Source of the DNA: Rhineura floridana
Lineage: Eukaryota; Chordata; Lepidosauria; Squamata; Rhineuridae
NCBI RefSeq assembly: GCF_030035675.1
Contig: NC_084482.1
Coordinates: 221,177,943 to 221,241,942, forward strand
Direction: 5' to 3'
DNA length: 64,000 nt
Shown here in pieces: positions 23,485 through 34,634 of the stretch. Each line of letters opens with the position of its first letter. Positions within the stretch are counted from its first letter, which is position 1. The notes under the pieces are model-generated. The model was not told the DNA's origin and ran no database searches. It saw only the letters and a program-made list of their open reading frames with translations. The translations under genes were made by a program, and so were the position numbers.

Positions 23485-23900
23485 ATGGCATCTCAGAGAA
23501 GACACTCTTCCAGGTGCAATGTAGTATGTTTTATGGTGCCCCAAACCATATTTTGTGATGGGCACCTCATTTCCTTATTCTTTTCCTGTACATATTTGCT
23601 ATATTTTCTAATACATATATGCCCTTGTCTGTGCCATACAGATACAAGAAATTCTGAATTGGGTGGGAACCCTCTCCAGAATGCATGGGTGTATGACCTG
23701 CAGTGCCCAAAGCATGTTTGATGGTGGAATCCCACAGTTCCTTATGTATTTTCTACATAGCTTGATTATTGTTGTTGTGCATAGATGTCGATACCTGTTC
23801 CGTATGACCACAAACCATGCCAGGCAGGATGTAGTGGCATCTCGCGGAGGACACTATTCACTTTGCTCAAGTGAATGATTTTTCATAGCCCACAGAAGAT
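23485..23900 (+). repeat. Old, diverged copies of the ~188-bp satellite
   Basis: About two and a half units. Landmarks of the satellite recur at a ~172-bp spacing: GGCATCTC followed by GACACT (23490 and 23836), GCCC-CAAA/GCCCAAAG, then CCTGTA…TTTG and AGATGCC/ATGCCC. The units are much more diverged than those of the two arms, so they look older. A further unit lies inverted at 22440-22600. Confidence 0.55.
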
Positions 23901-23914
23901 TTTGTAGTGGTCAC

Positions 23915-24060
23915 CACAAATTATTATTTATTTATTTATTTATAGTATTAGTTGCCCATCTGGCTGGCTGTCCAGCCACTCTGGGCGACGTACAACATAG
24001 GCATATAATACCTAGACATTGAAAATCTAAAAACAATGAAGATAAAATCTAGCCTGTTCT
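23915..24060 (-). repeat. L2/SINE-type tail with (TAAA)n
   Basis: On the minus strand it reads GTCGCCCAGAGTGGCTGGAC, then CCAGATGGGCAACTAATA and a run of TAAA repeats. This is the familiar 3' end of L2-mobilised squamate repeats. Only the tail is present. Confidence 0.6.
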
Positions 24061-24518
24061 GAGCCCGTGGTTCTGAAACCCACTTTGCCAGACAGTCAAC
24101 TCAATCTCTCTCTTTTAATCAGAACTATTTTATTAAACCAGAAAACACAAAGGTATACAGAAACTTAAAGGAAAGCATACAGTCTCTGGGGATGATGAAC
24201 TGAGGAGGGTGATGATGATGAAGAAGGTTGATAGCAGGTAATTATATTGCAGGATTGTTGATGAGGTAGATTAAATGGAGGAGAGTTACCTTCTGAGAAA
24301 GAAGCTTCTGCAAGAGGCAATTCTGGTAGAGAAGTATCTTCTGAGAGAGAGAGAGAGCTTCTGAGAGAGAGATAGATAAAAAAGGAGTGATGTCCTCTGG
24401 TGCTACTAGGCCTGCTGCTAGCTTCACTGATGACTGAAACAAACTGAGGCAGGTTTTTGGAGGGAAAAATAACTAACCAATTAAAGAGAGGAGTGATGTC
24501 ACCTGACAGGCAGTTACT
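24061..24518. other. Unassigned flank left of the HAL1-like element
   Basis: It contains GA-rich repeats near 24335-24375 and a poly(A)-signal-like TTTTATT context near 24125. The last 26 bp (24493-24518) are the left copy of the target-site duplication of the element at 24519-26486. The pre-insertion locus therefore joined this flank to 26513 onward; that joined sequence may be an old LTR or other repeat, but I could not confirm it. Confidence 0.5.
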
Positions 24519-26486
24519 TTTTTTTTTTTTACAATAATTTTTATTCAGATTTTCATAAAACATACAAGACAAAATCATAAAACATTCAAAGACAAAAAAC
24601 AAAATCAAAAATAGTTAAACAAAAAGATAAAATAAAAAATAAAGAGTAAAATATTGACTTCCCATTTGTCAGAGATCAAATCAGTTATAAATCTATAATA
24701 TGTAACAATCCTATCTCTTAAATCATATTATAAAATCACTTTCCTCCAGTAGTTATCTTAATTAATCATCAAATCTCATAAACATTACTTTATTCTTTCC
24801 ACAAAAAGTCAAAGAGAGGTTTCAATTCTTTAAGAAATATATCTATCAATTTTTTTTTTCCAGGTAAGCATGTCAATTAATCCATCTCATTACTAATTAT
24901 GATAATCTTATTGTCATAACCATAGTCAAAATAAACATTTCAATTAATCCATCTCATCAGAATCTGTTAGGTTCAGTAATTTCAGTAGCCATTATTCTAT
25001 TATCCCTATTAGTTCCATCTTCCATCTTCCATCTTCAGTAGTCTTGTTAAGTCCAGTAATTTCAATGTCCAATCTTCCATTATCAGTATTCCATAATAAT
25101 CTTGCTGTCATAGCCATAGTCATATAGTAAGAGTCTGATGGGAATTACCTCTATCCCAAATATTTTCTTGCCATCCATTCTGAATAGGTTACTGAGATAC
25201 TGCTGTAAAATCATATCTCTGTTCTTTTTTTCAAAATGCACTGGCTCATCTCTTGAAAGTTTTTCCATTGTCACATGGCTGCAGTTAATTCCATAGGTTT
25301 TCTCTATATTGGGCTCCATCACATCATTCCAGTCCAGAAGATTATCCATGCCATTGATAACTTTATCTCTAGAATCTTCATTAATTTCTTCAGAGATAAC
25401 ATTGAATTCCAAACAGTAGATTTTATTTCTAAAATCCATAAACTCCAAGTCTTTTTCCTGTTCCACATTTGTTCCAGTCTCTGGGGTCTCCTCTCTCACA
25501 GGGACCCCTATTCCAGTCTCTGGGGTCTCCTCTCTCACAGGGACCCCTATTCCAGTCTCCAGGATCTCCTCTCTCACAGGGACCCCTATTTCTTTAATCT
25601 CCTGCGTCATTTTACTCAATTCAATTTTCAGCTCCTTACAACCCTGTCGCAGGGTTTGTTTCGTTATCTCAATCTCATCCATTATTTTCTGAAACATAGT
25701 TACTTCCAGATTCTCGGCCACTTTCTTAATTGCCATTTTAAAAGAAAAATATAAGAGAACCACTTCTTATTTCAGCAACAATTGGGTTAATACTCCAAAC
25801 TTGGTGACATCACAGTATAAACAGAACAGACAGCCTTATCTCTCCATGCTTAAGTAAACAAAATGCAGTTCCCAGGATCGAAACAATTAATGGCGTCTTT
25901 AGGAAACAGATTCGTCAAAATAAAATAAATCAAAAAGAGAGTAGTCTCAGACAATATAATATTCTTCAAAATAAAAATCAGGAATAGAAATCCCTCTTCT
26001 GTGTATATCTTTAGAATGCAAATCCAGGACAGCTTTTTGCAACAAAAACAGAGATAAGCTATTAATTAGTGAATAGCAGAGAGAAGTTATGGCTCCCCGG
26101 TGAGATGTCAAAAACCGATCAATCTGGCAAATCTCTTTTTACAACATCAATTTAAGTCAAGTAAAAAAAAAATATAGAAAGAAGGGTGCTTGCCTGTTAG
26201 TGCGTTCTCTCTTTGAAGAAAAGATGAACGTTCGCTTTACCAGATAGAGCTTGTTGAAAATCCGTCCCACCTTCGTCGGCTGGACCTCGTCCCATAAATT
26301 AATGAGATCTGGTCGTCCCAACAAAAATAGGCTTTGAGGTTAATCTCTTCGTTTCTCCCTACCCGGGAGAAGTTTTATCAGTCAAAAAAAAAAAAAAAAG
26401 TTCTGACTGATATATCTGGATAAGCTTCTTTTGAGGCAGGAGCCCGTCTCAAAAGCAGGCACAGGCTAAGTCACCCTTCCCGGAAG
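24519..26486 (-). mobile_element. ORF1-only L1-like element (HAL1-like), non-autonomous
   Basis: The element is flanked by a perfect 26-bp direct repeat beginning GTGATGTCACCTGACAGG (24493-24518 and 26487-26512). Its 3' end on the minus strand is a poly(A) tail (T run at 24519-24530) just behind an AATAAA, typical of L1. It carries one ORF (25083-25763), a coiled-coil and RRM-like ORF1, and no endonuclease or RT. In mammals such ORF1-only L1 derivatives are called HAL1. The total of 1968 bp appears to be full length because it begins with a GC-rich 5' UTR. It needs RT from an autonomous L1. Confidence 0.75.
25083..25763 (-). CDS. L1 ORF1p-like protein of the HAL1-like element
   Basis: The frame is open for 226 codons; the second ATG (25736, MAIKKVAENLEV) is the likelier start. 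An N-terminal coiled-coil-like region (KIMDEIEITKQTLRQGCKEL) is followed by three copies of a 13-residue repeat, about GVPVREETPETGI, encoded by 39-bp units near 25485-25600. The C-terminal half (FRNKIYCLEFNVIS, EKLSRDEPVHFEKKNRDMI) resembles the RRM and C-terminal domain of L1 ORF1 proteins. It would bind the element's RNA as a trimeric chaperone. Family assignment is from motif style, so moderate. Confidence 0.65.
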   Translation of the reverse strand: MVLLYFSFKMAIKKVAENLEVTMFQKIMDEIEITKQTLRQGCKELKIELSKMTQEIKEIGVPVREEILETGIGVPVREETPETGIGVPVREETPETGTNVEQEKDLEFMDFRNKIYCLEFNVISEEINEDSRDKVINGMDNLLDWNDVMEPNIEKTYGINCSHVTMEKLSRDEPVHFEKKNRDMILQQYLSNLFRMDGKKIFGIEVIPIRLLLYDYGYDSKIIMEY

Positions 26487-26579
26487 GTGATGTCACCTGA
26501 CAGGCAGTTACTATGAGGCTAAGGGAGCATAGAGACAGCCCTCTAGAATTCCATAACTTAACCTAATAAATGTCTTATG

Positions 26580-27045
26580 TAACACAACAGAAGGAATATC
26601 TCTATATACAATTCTAACCCTGCGGAGGCAGCACATAGCCCACCCCAAAAGCCTGCCTGAAGAGCCCGGTCTTCAAGGCCCGGCAGAAGCTCATCATAGA
26701 AGGGGCATGGCGGAGATCATTTGGGAGAGAGTTCCACAGGGTGGGGGCCACAATTGAAAAAGCCCTCTCTCCCGTTCTCACCAGTTTGGCTGTTTTGACT
26801 GATGGGATGGAGAGAAGGTCTTTTGAGGCTGATCTTGTTGGGCGGCATAGCTGATGTTGCTGGAGGCGCTCCTTTAGATAGACTGGGCCAAAACCGTATA
26901 GGGTTTTAAAGGTCAAAACTAACACCTTGAATTGGGCCTGGTAAGCAACTGGTAACCAGTGCAGCTCCTTTAGCACTGGAGTGATATGATCTCGCCAGCA
27001 GCTGCCTTTAATCAGGCGCGCCGCAGCGTTCTGTACCAGTTTTGC
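26580..27045 (-). pseudogene. L2-type LINE, C-terminal ORF fragment
   Basis: An open frame of about 144 codons reads KLVQNAAARLIKGSCWRDH, ITPVLKELHWLPVAYQAQFK, LTFKTLYGFGPVYLKERL, GERAFSIVAPTLWNSLP and LKTGLFRQAF. This is the conserved C-terminal region after RT in L2-clade LINEs. There is no RT here, so it is a 5'-truncated copy. It joins the satellite array on its right. Confidence 0.8.
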
Positions 27046-27077
27046 CATATTTACTCTTCATTATTTTAGCTGGGAAA

Positions 27078-28490
27078 GACATGCATCTCATAGAGTACAC
27101 CATCTTTTTTCCTGGGGTATATGATCTGTCCTGGCCCAGAGCAGATTTTGGGGCATGTACCCCCAGTTACTTATTTTTTCCTGTATGTTTTTGTCTGCTT
27201 CGGTTTTGGATAGATGCCCTCTTACGTGCCCTGCGCCCAGCAGAAGCTCTGGGCCAGGCGGGACACAGTGGCATCTGGTAGGGGACACCCTCCCCTTTCC
27301 TGGAGTATATGATTTGTCCTGGCCCAGAGCAGATTTTGGGGCGTGTACCCCCAGTTACTTATTTTTTCCTGTATGTTTTTGTCTGCTTTGGTTTTGGATA
27401 GATGCCCTCCCACATGCCCTGCGCCCAGCAAAAGCTCTGGGCCAGGCGGGACGCAGTGGCATCTCGTAGGGGACACCCTCCCCTTTCCTGGGGCATGTGA
27501 TTTGTCTGGTCCCAGAGCAGATTTTGGGGTGTGTACCCCCAGTTACTTATTTTTTTCTGCGTGTTTTTGTCCAGTTTGATTTTGCATAGATGCCCTCGTG
27601 AGTGCCTGGTGCCCAGCAGAAGCTCTGGGCCAGACAGGACACAGTGGCATCTCGTAGGGGACACCCTCCCCTTTCCTGGGGTATATGATTTTTCCTGGCC
27701 CAGAGCAGATTTTGGGGCGTGTACCCCCAGTTACTTATTTTTTCCTGTATGTTTTTGTCTGCTTTGGTTTCGGATAGATGCCCTCCCACGTGCCCTGCGC
27801 CCAGCAGAAGCTCTGGGCCGGACGGGACGCAGTGTCATCTCGTAGGAGACACCCTCCCCTCTCCTGGTGTATATGATTTGTCCTGGCCAGAGCAGATTTT
27901 GGGGCATGTACCCCCAGTTACTTATTTTTTCCTGTATGTTTTTGTCTGCTTTGGTTTTGGATAGATGCACTGCCATGCGCCCTGCACCCAGCAGAAGCTC
28001 TGGGCCAGGCGGGACGCAGTGGCATCTCGTAGGGGACATCCTCCCCTTTCCTGGAGTATATGATTTGTCCTGGCCCAGAGCAGAGTTTGGGGTGTGTACC
28101 CCCAGTTACTTATTTTTTTCTGCATGTTTTTGTCCAGTTTGATTTTGAATACATACCCTCGTGAGTGCCTGGTGCCCAGCAGAGGCTCTGGGCAAGGCGG
28201 GACACAGTGGCATCTTGTAGGGGACACCCTCCCCTTTCCTGGGGTGTATGATTTGTCCTGGCCCAGAGCAGATTTTGGGGCGTGTACCCCCAGTTACTTA
28301 TTTTTTTCTGTGTGTTTTTGTCCAGTTTGATTTTGCATAGATGCCCACGTGAGTGCCTGGTGCCCAACAGAGGCTCTGGGCAAGGCGGGACACAGTGGCA
28401 TCTCGTAGGGGACACCCTCCCCTTTCCTAGGGTATATGATTTGTCCTGGTCCAGAGCAGATTTTGGGGTGTGTACCCCCAGTTACTTATG
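27078..28490 (+). repeat. ~188-bp satellite array, inner end of arm B
   Basis: About seven and a half tandem units with a period of 187-188 bp; the landmark GTACCCCCAGTTACTTATTT recurs at about 27160, 27348, 27536, 27724, 27911, 28099 and 28287. Units fall into two sequence types: three copies (near 27560, 28120 and 28310) share TTTGTCCAGTTTGATTTTG, while the others read TTTGTCTGCTTTGGTTT. Because 188 is not a multiple of 3, the overlapping ORFs on both strands are by-products. Arm A has only about two units. Confidence 0.95.
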
Positions 28491-29060
28491 ATTTATGATT
28501 TTATGACATCATTATGTATTTATAATATTGGAATCCTGATGATTTTGATTGTATAAATTTATTGTCAGTCTTGACGGGGAGAGTCTCCTGATTACAGCGA
28601 TATATCATACAGGGTACCCCATTATTCATTTTGGGGTTCAGGGGCATTTTAAATTTGGCTTGATGTTGCTGTAGCTGTCAACTTTTCTTCTTTGTTACTG
28701 ACTGAAATTTCACACAAATAAGGAACTGGGATAACGGGGGGGGGGGTAGAGGAGGAGAGTGGTGAGAGAGGGAGGGAGACTCGGTCCTCCAGTGGGTAAA
28801 GGAACCGACTTCAGGTTCCTAGAGAGGCAGGAAGTGTGTTGGTGGAGAGAATAATGAATGGGGGGAAAGGGGAGACAGGTCTCTATGCTTAATCTGGGAG
28901 GAGAAATAGGCCACTAGGAGGAAGAGAAATAATAGAGGTGCAACATGATTGGGGGGTGGGGGAAAAAGGGGCGGCCTTTCTTTTGGGAATCCATAGAAAG
29001 GGTGTGGGGGGGCTGATCCATGTATTGTGTCTCCCACCCACCCTTTTGTGATTAAGAGTT
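28490..29060. other. Stretch between satellite and DIRS fossil, arm B
   Basis: AT-rich to about 28735, then GC-rich with long G runs. Its part at 28796-29060 resembles the block at 30480-30940 (shared GGAATCCATAGAAAG, GCTGATCCA and AGAGGTG motifs), so one GC-rich unit seems to occur on both sides of the recombinase fossil. Matches 15141-15777 in arm A. Confidence 0.6.
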
Positions 29061-30184
29061 CCTGCTGCCGATGGAGGAAGGAGGGAAAATCGGAGGGGGG
29101 GGAGGAGTTGCATTTGTACCCCTCCCCCAACAGACAGAAGGGGAAGAGAAAATTTTTGGCTAACAGCGTGGCTTTTGAACGGGGACATTTGAGGTCTGCT
29201 GGCCTGTCTGACGCTGTTATTGACATTATATTGGCCTCCAGACAACCATCTACCACTTGTATATATCAACATATTTGGGAGGCATTCTCCAGGTGGTGTC
29301 AGTCCCAGCACCTCGATCCTTCCCAGGCCACAATACAACAGGTGCTGCAATTCCTTCATAGGGGCCTCATGATGGGGCTTAGACCCAACACGTCCACTCT
29401 GTCGTCCATTCTCTCAGTGTCCTCCGCTGGTGCTACTATTGCCTCGCATCCGTTCATCAAACGTTTTCTGAGGGGAACCGCTCTACGCTCACCGGCTGTA
29501 TTCCACCGCTTTCCCTCATGGAGTTTGTCGCAGGTCCTGCAGGCTTTACAACGCCCTCCGTTCGAACCCCTTAGGACTGTGCCTTTACGTCTGTTGTCAT
29601 TCAAGGTCCTGTTCCTGATCGCGATCACCTCTGCGAGATGAGTTTCGGAACTGGGCGCATTGTCTTCTGCCCGCCATCTCTGTGTTTTTCACAAGGACTC
29701 TGTTGTGCTGAAGACTGATCCTTCCTTCCGTCCCAAGGTCAATTCAGTTTTCCATTGCAACCAGGACATTGCTCTTCCTTCCTTTTGCCCGAATCCTACC
29801 CATCCTCTAGAGAAGGTTTGGCATTCGTTGGATGTTCAGACCCAGGATATACGACGAACTGAGTCTTTCTTTGTATCCTTTCATCCACGTTCTATGGGGC
29901 ATAAAGTAGCTAATTCCACCTTATCCCGCTGGTTGCGCGCATGTATTACCTTAGCTTATGAGTCCCTTAAGCTTCCTGTTCCATCTAAAATAACGGCTCA
30001 TTCCACTAGATCAGCGGCCACTACGGCTGCTTTTGCTACCAACGCTCCTGCTGCTGATATTTGCAGAGCTGCTGTTTGGTCTACCCCACATTCGTTTATA
30101 AGGCATTACAAAATAGATCGTTATGCCTCTGCCGATGCCTCTTTTGGCAGGCGCGTTTTGCAACAGGTTCTTAATGATGATTAG
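29060..30184 (+). mobile_element. DIRS-type tyrosine-recombinase fossil, arm B
   Basis: Same fossil as at 14077-15140. The order is the helical N-terminal region (GLSDAVIDIILASRQPST), RPNTSTLSSILSVSSAGAT, the RPPFEPLRTVPLRLL region, an Arg in AITSAR, HSTRSAATTAA and FIRHYKIDRY. The two arm copies differ by only a few residues. It is broken (at least one break, shared with arm A). No RT or gag parts are seen. The third partial copy of this locus at 59140-61425 does not carry it. Confidence 0.8.
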
Positions 30185-30233
30185 GATGTGGGTGGTCCCT
30201 CCCTGTTATGGGCTGCTTTGGTACATCCCGCTT

Positions 30234-30306
30234 GATGGCAGTCCTCCTGTGGAAAATGGACCATTGGTCTCACCTGAAGGGTGATTTTCATAGGAGGACT
30301 GCCATC
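30234..30306. repeat. Perfect 15-bp inverted repeat next to the DIRS fossil, arm B
   Basis: GATGGCAGTCCTCCT (30234-30248) and AGGAGGACTGCCATC (30292-30306) can fold into a 15-bp stem with a 43-nt loop. The copy in arm A is identical in the stem. It may be a terminal structure of the DIRS-like element. Confidence 0.7.
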
Positions 30307-30439
30307 ACGACCCTCCCAGTTGGAGGATACCCAGATATTTTTCTGGAGTTTTTATATATTCCTGTTACGCTGTTATATTTAACATAGCTCCACCTATCGT
30401 CCAAAGGCAAGAATGTTTTGAAGTCAAGACTAGGGGCAT

Positions 30440-32742
30440 CAGGCCCCTCCCACTCTCCAGTTCATTCGCGGTGATGGTTCAGAGAGGAGGAAGCTGGAGC
30501 ATGCAGAGGACAAAGAGGTGTAATGGGGGGGATTTGGTATTTTTGTTGGGGGGGGTGGGGAAAAGGAGGGAAGAGCCCCCCCTTTCCCTTTGGGGGTCCC
30601 TGGTGCATGCAATCCATTTGCAAAGGAGGTCCGAAGTGCCACGGGGTTGGCCTTGTAAGGCTCTCTTGGAAGCCAGAGCCCGGGCAAGGGGATGCAGCTT
30701 TGCAGGGGGGCACTTGGGGGGCAGCTGTATGTTGGGGGGTGATGTCCTGTGTTGGTTTTGAGTGCCACAGCTGGGGGAGGGGAGCTGCCTTTGCAATTCC
30801 TGGGCCTGATGGGACTGGTGGTGGGAGGGAAAAGAAGGAAGATTTGCTTTGTGGGAGGAGGAGGGGGTTGATGGAAGAGGCCCCCTTCCCTCTGGGAATC
30901 CATAGAAAGTGGGGGGAGGCTGATCCACGCAGTCCAACTGCAAAGTGTGGCCAAAACTGTTTCCACTGGAGCTGCCCCCTCCCACATACCCCTTTTGCAG
31001 GTCAGCCCAGTCTCCCTAGGGATGAAAGGCAGCTCAGGCAGGGGGGAGCTCTTGATGCAGAGGAAACAACCGTGGAGGGGAGGGTATGCTGGGCTGCTTT
31101 TCTGCCCCAGAGCTGGAGGAAGAGCCCCTTTTGGATTTCCTCTACTGGAACAGGGGCTGGCCAGTTTCTCTCCTGCCAGGCAAGGAAAATGGAGGGATGG
31201 AGAGAGGAATCTGAAACTGACCAGGCTCTGAATGGGCTTCTAGAAGCTTTCGAGGGAGAGGATGGAGAAAATGGGTGAATAAATGCCCCCTCCTCAGCTG
31301 GACTGGAGGGAAAGGGGCTTCTCCAGACATCCCCTTGGGATGGTGTTGGAAGGGAAGATTGAAGCCCCCTTGGAGTGGATCTCAGCTTCTCTTGCAGGAT
31401 TGGCCCATCTGCGGGGGTGCTGGGGAGCTGTCTCACCTGGCGCAGCCAGCCTCCCCCCCCCGTCCAAAGCACAATAGCTGGGCAGTGGTTGCAACATCCC
31501 TGTAAGGTGGTCCAGGATGAGAGCCTGTGGCTAATGTAGTGGTTAGGGAATATTCTTCAACCCAAGGGCCACATTTACGCACAAGCAGCCTTCCAAGGGC
31601 CAATTTCCAGTCAACGGCCAGAGTGGGTGGAGCTATGGGTGTGTCACTGACATTTGTATAGTAGAGTCTCTTGTAGCCAGGAACAAGTCAGACATTTCTT
31701 CAACACAATTAATTAATTATTAGATTTATATCCTGCCCTTTCTCCCAGTAGGAGCCCAGGAGAGCAATACAGAGCTCTCTAAGGAGCGGGGTCAGAGCAC
31801 GGGGGGGGGGGGTGGAGAAAAAAACTGCTTTCCCTCCCAAATTTTCCACTTTTGTTATGGGCCTTCACATCTCTACAATAGTTCAGTGGCAAATTCAGAA
31901 GTGCAGGGTCCCCTCATGATAGCCATGCCCCCTCCCATCCTGTTTTTTTTCCCTGCTGGGTTGAGAATGTGATTCTTGTTAATGCCTTCTCTTATGACTA
32001 GGAGCCAAAAAGCATGGAAGGGCAGAGTGTTACCTACTAAGAAGAGTCTTCTCAGTGGCTGACTCACCTCCTTTCACTCTGGTTCACTCTAATTAGCAGG
32101 AAAGAACCATGAAGTATGTTAGAAGACTCTTCTCAGTGGCTAATACACTCTCCTTTCTTGCTGATTGGCTCATACATTGCTGGAGACATGGGGACTCAGC
32201 TGAGATACTGCTCCCAAAAAAGTAAGGGGTCTAAGACTTCCCCCTCCCAGAGCTATGCAGGTCCCTGGGTAACCCTGGGCCAGTGACTACTTTTGTTCAG
32301 CCCAGCTCACCTCACTGGATGGTTGTGAGGATAAACAGTGCAGAATTTTTATGTGCCACTCTAGATTCAAGACATCCACTCTGTGTGGGACCTTCAACTT
32401 CTGTGCAAGTGTGTGTGTCTGTTGTATTGTTGCAATCATAGTTTAATGCTATGTCCACAGGGACCCAGATTCAAATCCCTGCTCAGGAGTGAAATTCAGG
32501 TCGTGTCCTGGGCCCAGTGACAGTGTTGCTGTGAATACAAAAGGTGGGGGACAAATTATGTTTCCCATTGTGAGCTCATTAGAGGAAAGCCTGCATAGAA
32601 ATATAAAAACATATTGAAATGTTTGGATAAACATATAATAAGTAAATCAAGTTATTACCCCAGTTGCTCAACCCTGTGTGGTAAGTGAGTTTCCTGTTAA
32701 GCTTTCCACCTTGTGCATCCCATCTGCTGTCTCTCCCCTCCA
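30440..32742 (+). other. Upstream region of gene B
   Basis: The GC-rich block (30440-31500) is followed by an L2/SINE-type tail at about 31690-31770 (ATTAATTAATTATTAGATT, ATCCTGCCCTTTCTCCCAG) and ordinary sequence. No coding exon is supported; open frames on both strands here follow base composition. A splice acceptor (TCTCCCCTCCAG) ends at 32742, so the exon with the start codon probably begins at 32743 and 5' UTR exons may lie in this region. Confidence 0.6.
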
Positions 32743-32815
32743 GGCACTTGAGAGCTACTCCCTACGTGAGAGTCCCAGAGCTGGCCTAGTTTATGTCTCC
32801 CTCTCGGGCAGCGCC

Positions 32816-32890
32816 ATGGCCTCAGAGGCACCGTCCGGATTGTCTCTTCTCTGGGATAGAGTGGAAAGAGCAGCTGGGCAGCCCAATCAG
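32816..32890 (+). CDS. KRAB zinc-finger gene B, first coding exon
   Basis: Begins at the ATG at 32816 and ends CAG at 32890 before a GTAAGGGAAG donor. It encodes MASEAPSGLSLLWDRVERAA then GQPNQ, 25 codons, phase 0. Identical at every base to the gene A exon. The frame is open upstream to 32743, where a good acceptor precedes it, so the exon likely spans 32743-32890 with some 5' UTR. Confidence 0.85.
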
Positions 32891-32984
32891 GTAAGGGAAG
32901 GATCATTGGGGGAAGACAGAGGGGACAGCTGGGGTGGATCTCCCTGTGAGTAGTGGGGAGCGCTCTGGGAGAATACTACCTCTG

Positions 32985-33115
32985 AGGCTGCATAAGGAGA
33001 GCCTGCCGGATCAGACCAATAGCCCGTCTGTTCCAGCAGCCGGTTCTTGCAGTGGCCGACCAGCTGCCTGTGGGAAGCCTGCAAGCAGGACCTGAACATT
33101 AGAGCACTCTCTAAT
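32985..33115 (-). repeat. CR1 LINE 3' end fragment in gene B intron 1
   Basis: Counterpart of 11150-11275: GGAGAGCCTGCCGGATCAG, AGCAGCCGGTTCTTGCAGTG, CAAGCAGGACC. A diverged 5'-truncated CR1 end that predates the duplication. Confidence 0.65.
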
Positions 33116-33602
33116 GATTGGTGATTTGGTGACACGTGTCTGGCAGAATTTGTGTGTACACACGTGACTCTTAAAATACACTCTTGGAGAGGTGGGATCT
33201 TTTTTGACAGTCAGTCAAGCACTGCCCTGAAATTCTGAGCAGTCTAAAATCCAGAAATAATTATCTGCATAATAGCTAAATAAAGAGTAACTATATTAAG
33301 GAAATGCAAAGAGAAAGAGGGTGGAACTGGTCCAGTGGCGTGAAACCAAAGTGAAACCGTTTCTGGGATTAAACTTGTCATGAAACGAGAGGGGGTCAAT
33401 TACGGAGTCATCCCAGTGTGCCCCACTGGTGAGGCTATGAATGAAAGTGTAGCTGCCAAGTGTCCTGCTCTGTTGCCATTCCCAGCATACTGCCTCTGGC
33501 AGTGGAGGGAATGCATTGCCATTGTGGCTCGTAGCCACTGATGTCCTGATCCTCCATGGATTTGTCCAATCCTCTTTGAAAGCTGTTCACTTTTTAGGCT
33601 GA

Positions 33603-33812
<210 letters not shown>

Positions 33813-33925
33813 TGACTGATGAATGTTGAAGGTATGGATTTAGCACCTGTGCTATTTAACCTTCCACTGCAGGGATGCTGGCGTGGAAATGGGTGCCTGG
33901 GCCCTGGATATTTGGGGAGGGACTG

Positions 33926-34634
33926 TGTGATGCGTCCTTCCCTGGCTCTCCCTGTCAGGTTCCTACCTGCGCGTGGCTACTGCCTGTCACTAGGCACCAC
34001 CAGGGACTCCACCAGTCCGGACCGCACTCTCTTATGGTTTACCTATCCACTCTAGCACAGATCTCAACAGATCCCACTGCTAGGCAACCACCAGTAACGT
34101 CCTAATACTCGTATTCCCAGAGACTCTGAATACTGGTATTGTTATTCTCTTCACCGCTGCCACCATTTGTTACAGTTCCCCTTCAGCCTTGGTCATTACC
34201 TTACCCTCCCTTCTGGTCTGTGAAACCCCAGCCAAGGATCAGGCCTTTGGTAAACCAAATTAAGTATTTATTAAAGATAACAAAGCTAACAAGATTAACA
34301 AGATTTCTTCTTAAGGCACATAAGCATATGGTTTTACTCAATACTAATCCGAACTCCACCCCCCTCCTTCTTCACTCTCTCCTGGTAAACAACTCTCTAA
34401 ACCCCACCAAGCAATCCACTCTTTCTCTTCTCCCCCCAGATTCCACAATTCACCACCTCACATTCACCCAGATTTACCTGTCATCCTTTCATTTATACTG
34501 TCAGCCATTTTAAACATTCAGCCAATCATCAAGCATTCTATTGCCCATTCACTCCCCCTCCTCTTTCACTACTTACCATGTATCTTCTAAACAACCAACA
34601 CTTACCATATATACATTAATATAGGAACATCACA
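33926..34634 (-). repeat. 3' LTR (plus-strand left) of the gene B LTR element
   Basis: 709 bp, TG…CA ends. On the minus strand it is preceded by a purine tract (AAGGGGGGGGAAA), the expected polypurine primer site. Confidence 0.9.

Noticed and set aside
24061-26580. The flanks of the HAL1-like element as one interrupted LTR.
   Set aside because: No convincing TG…CA ends or target duplication could be found for the joined flanks.
27155-28491. Overlapping open frames on both strands at ~188-bp intervals, like a family of small proteins.
   Set aside because: They are translations of the tandem satellite. The same peptide recurs with each unit, both strands are open and no start or splice context is shared.
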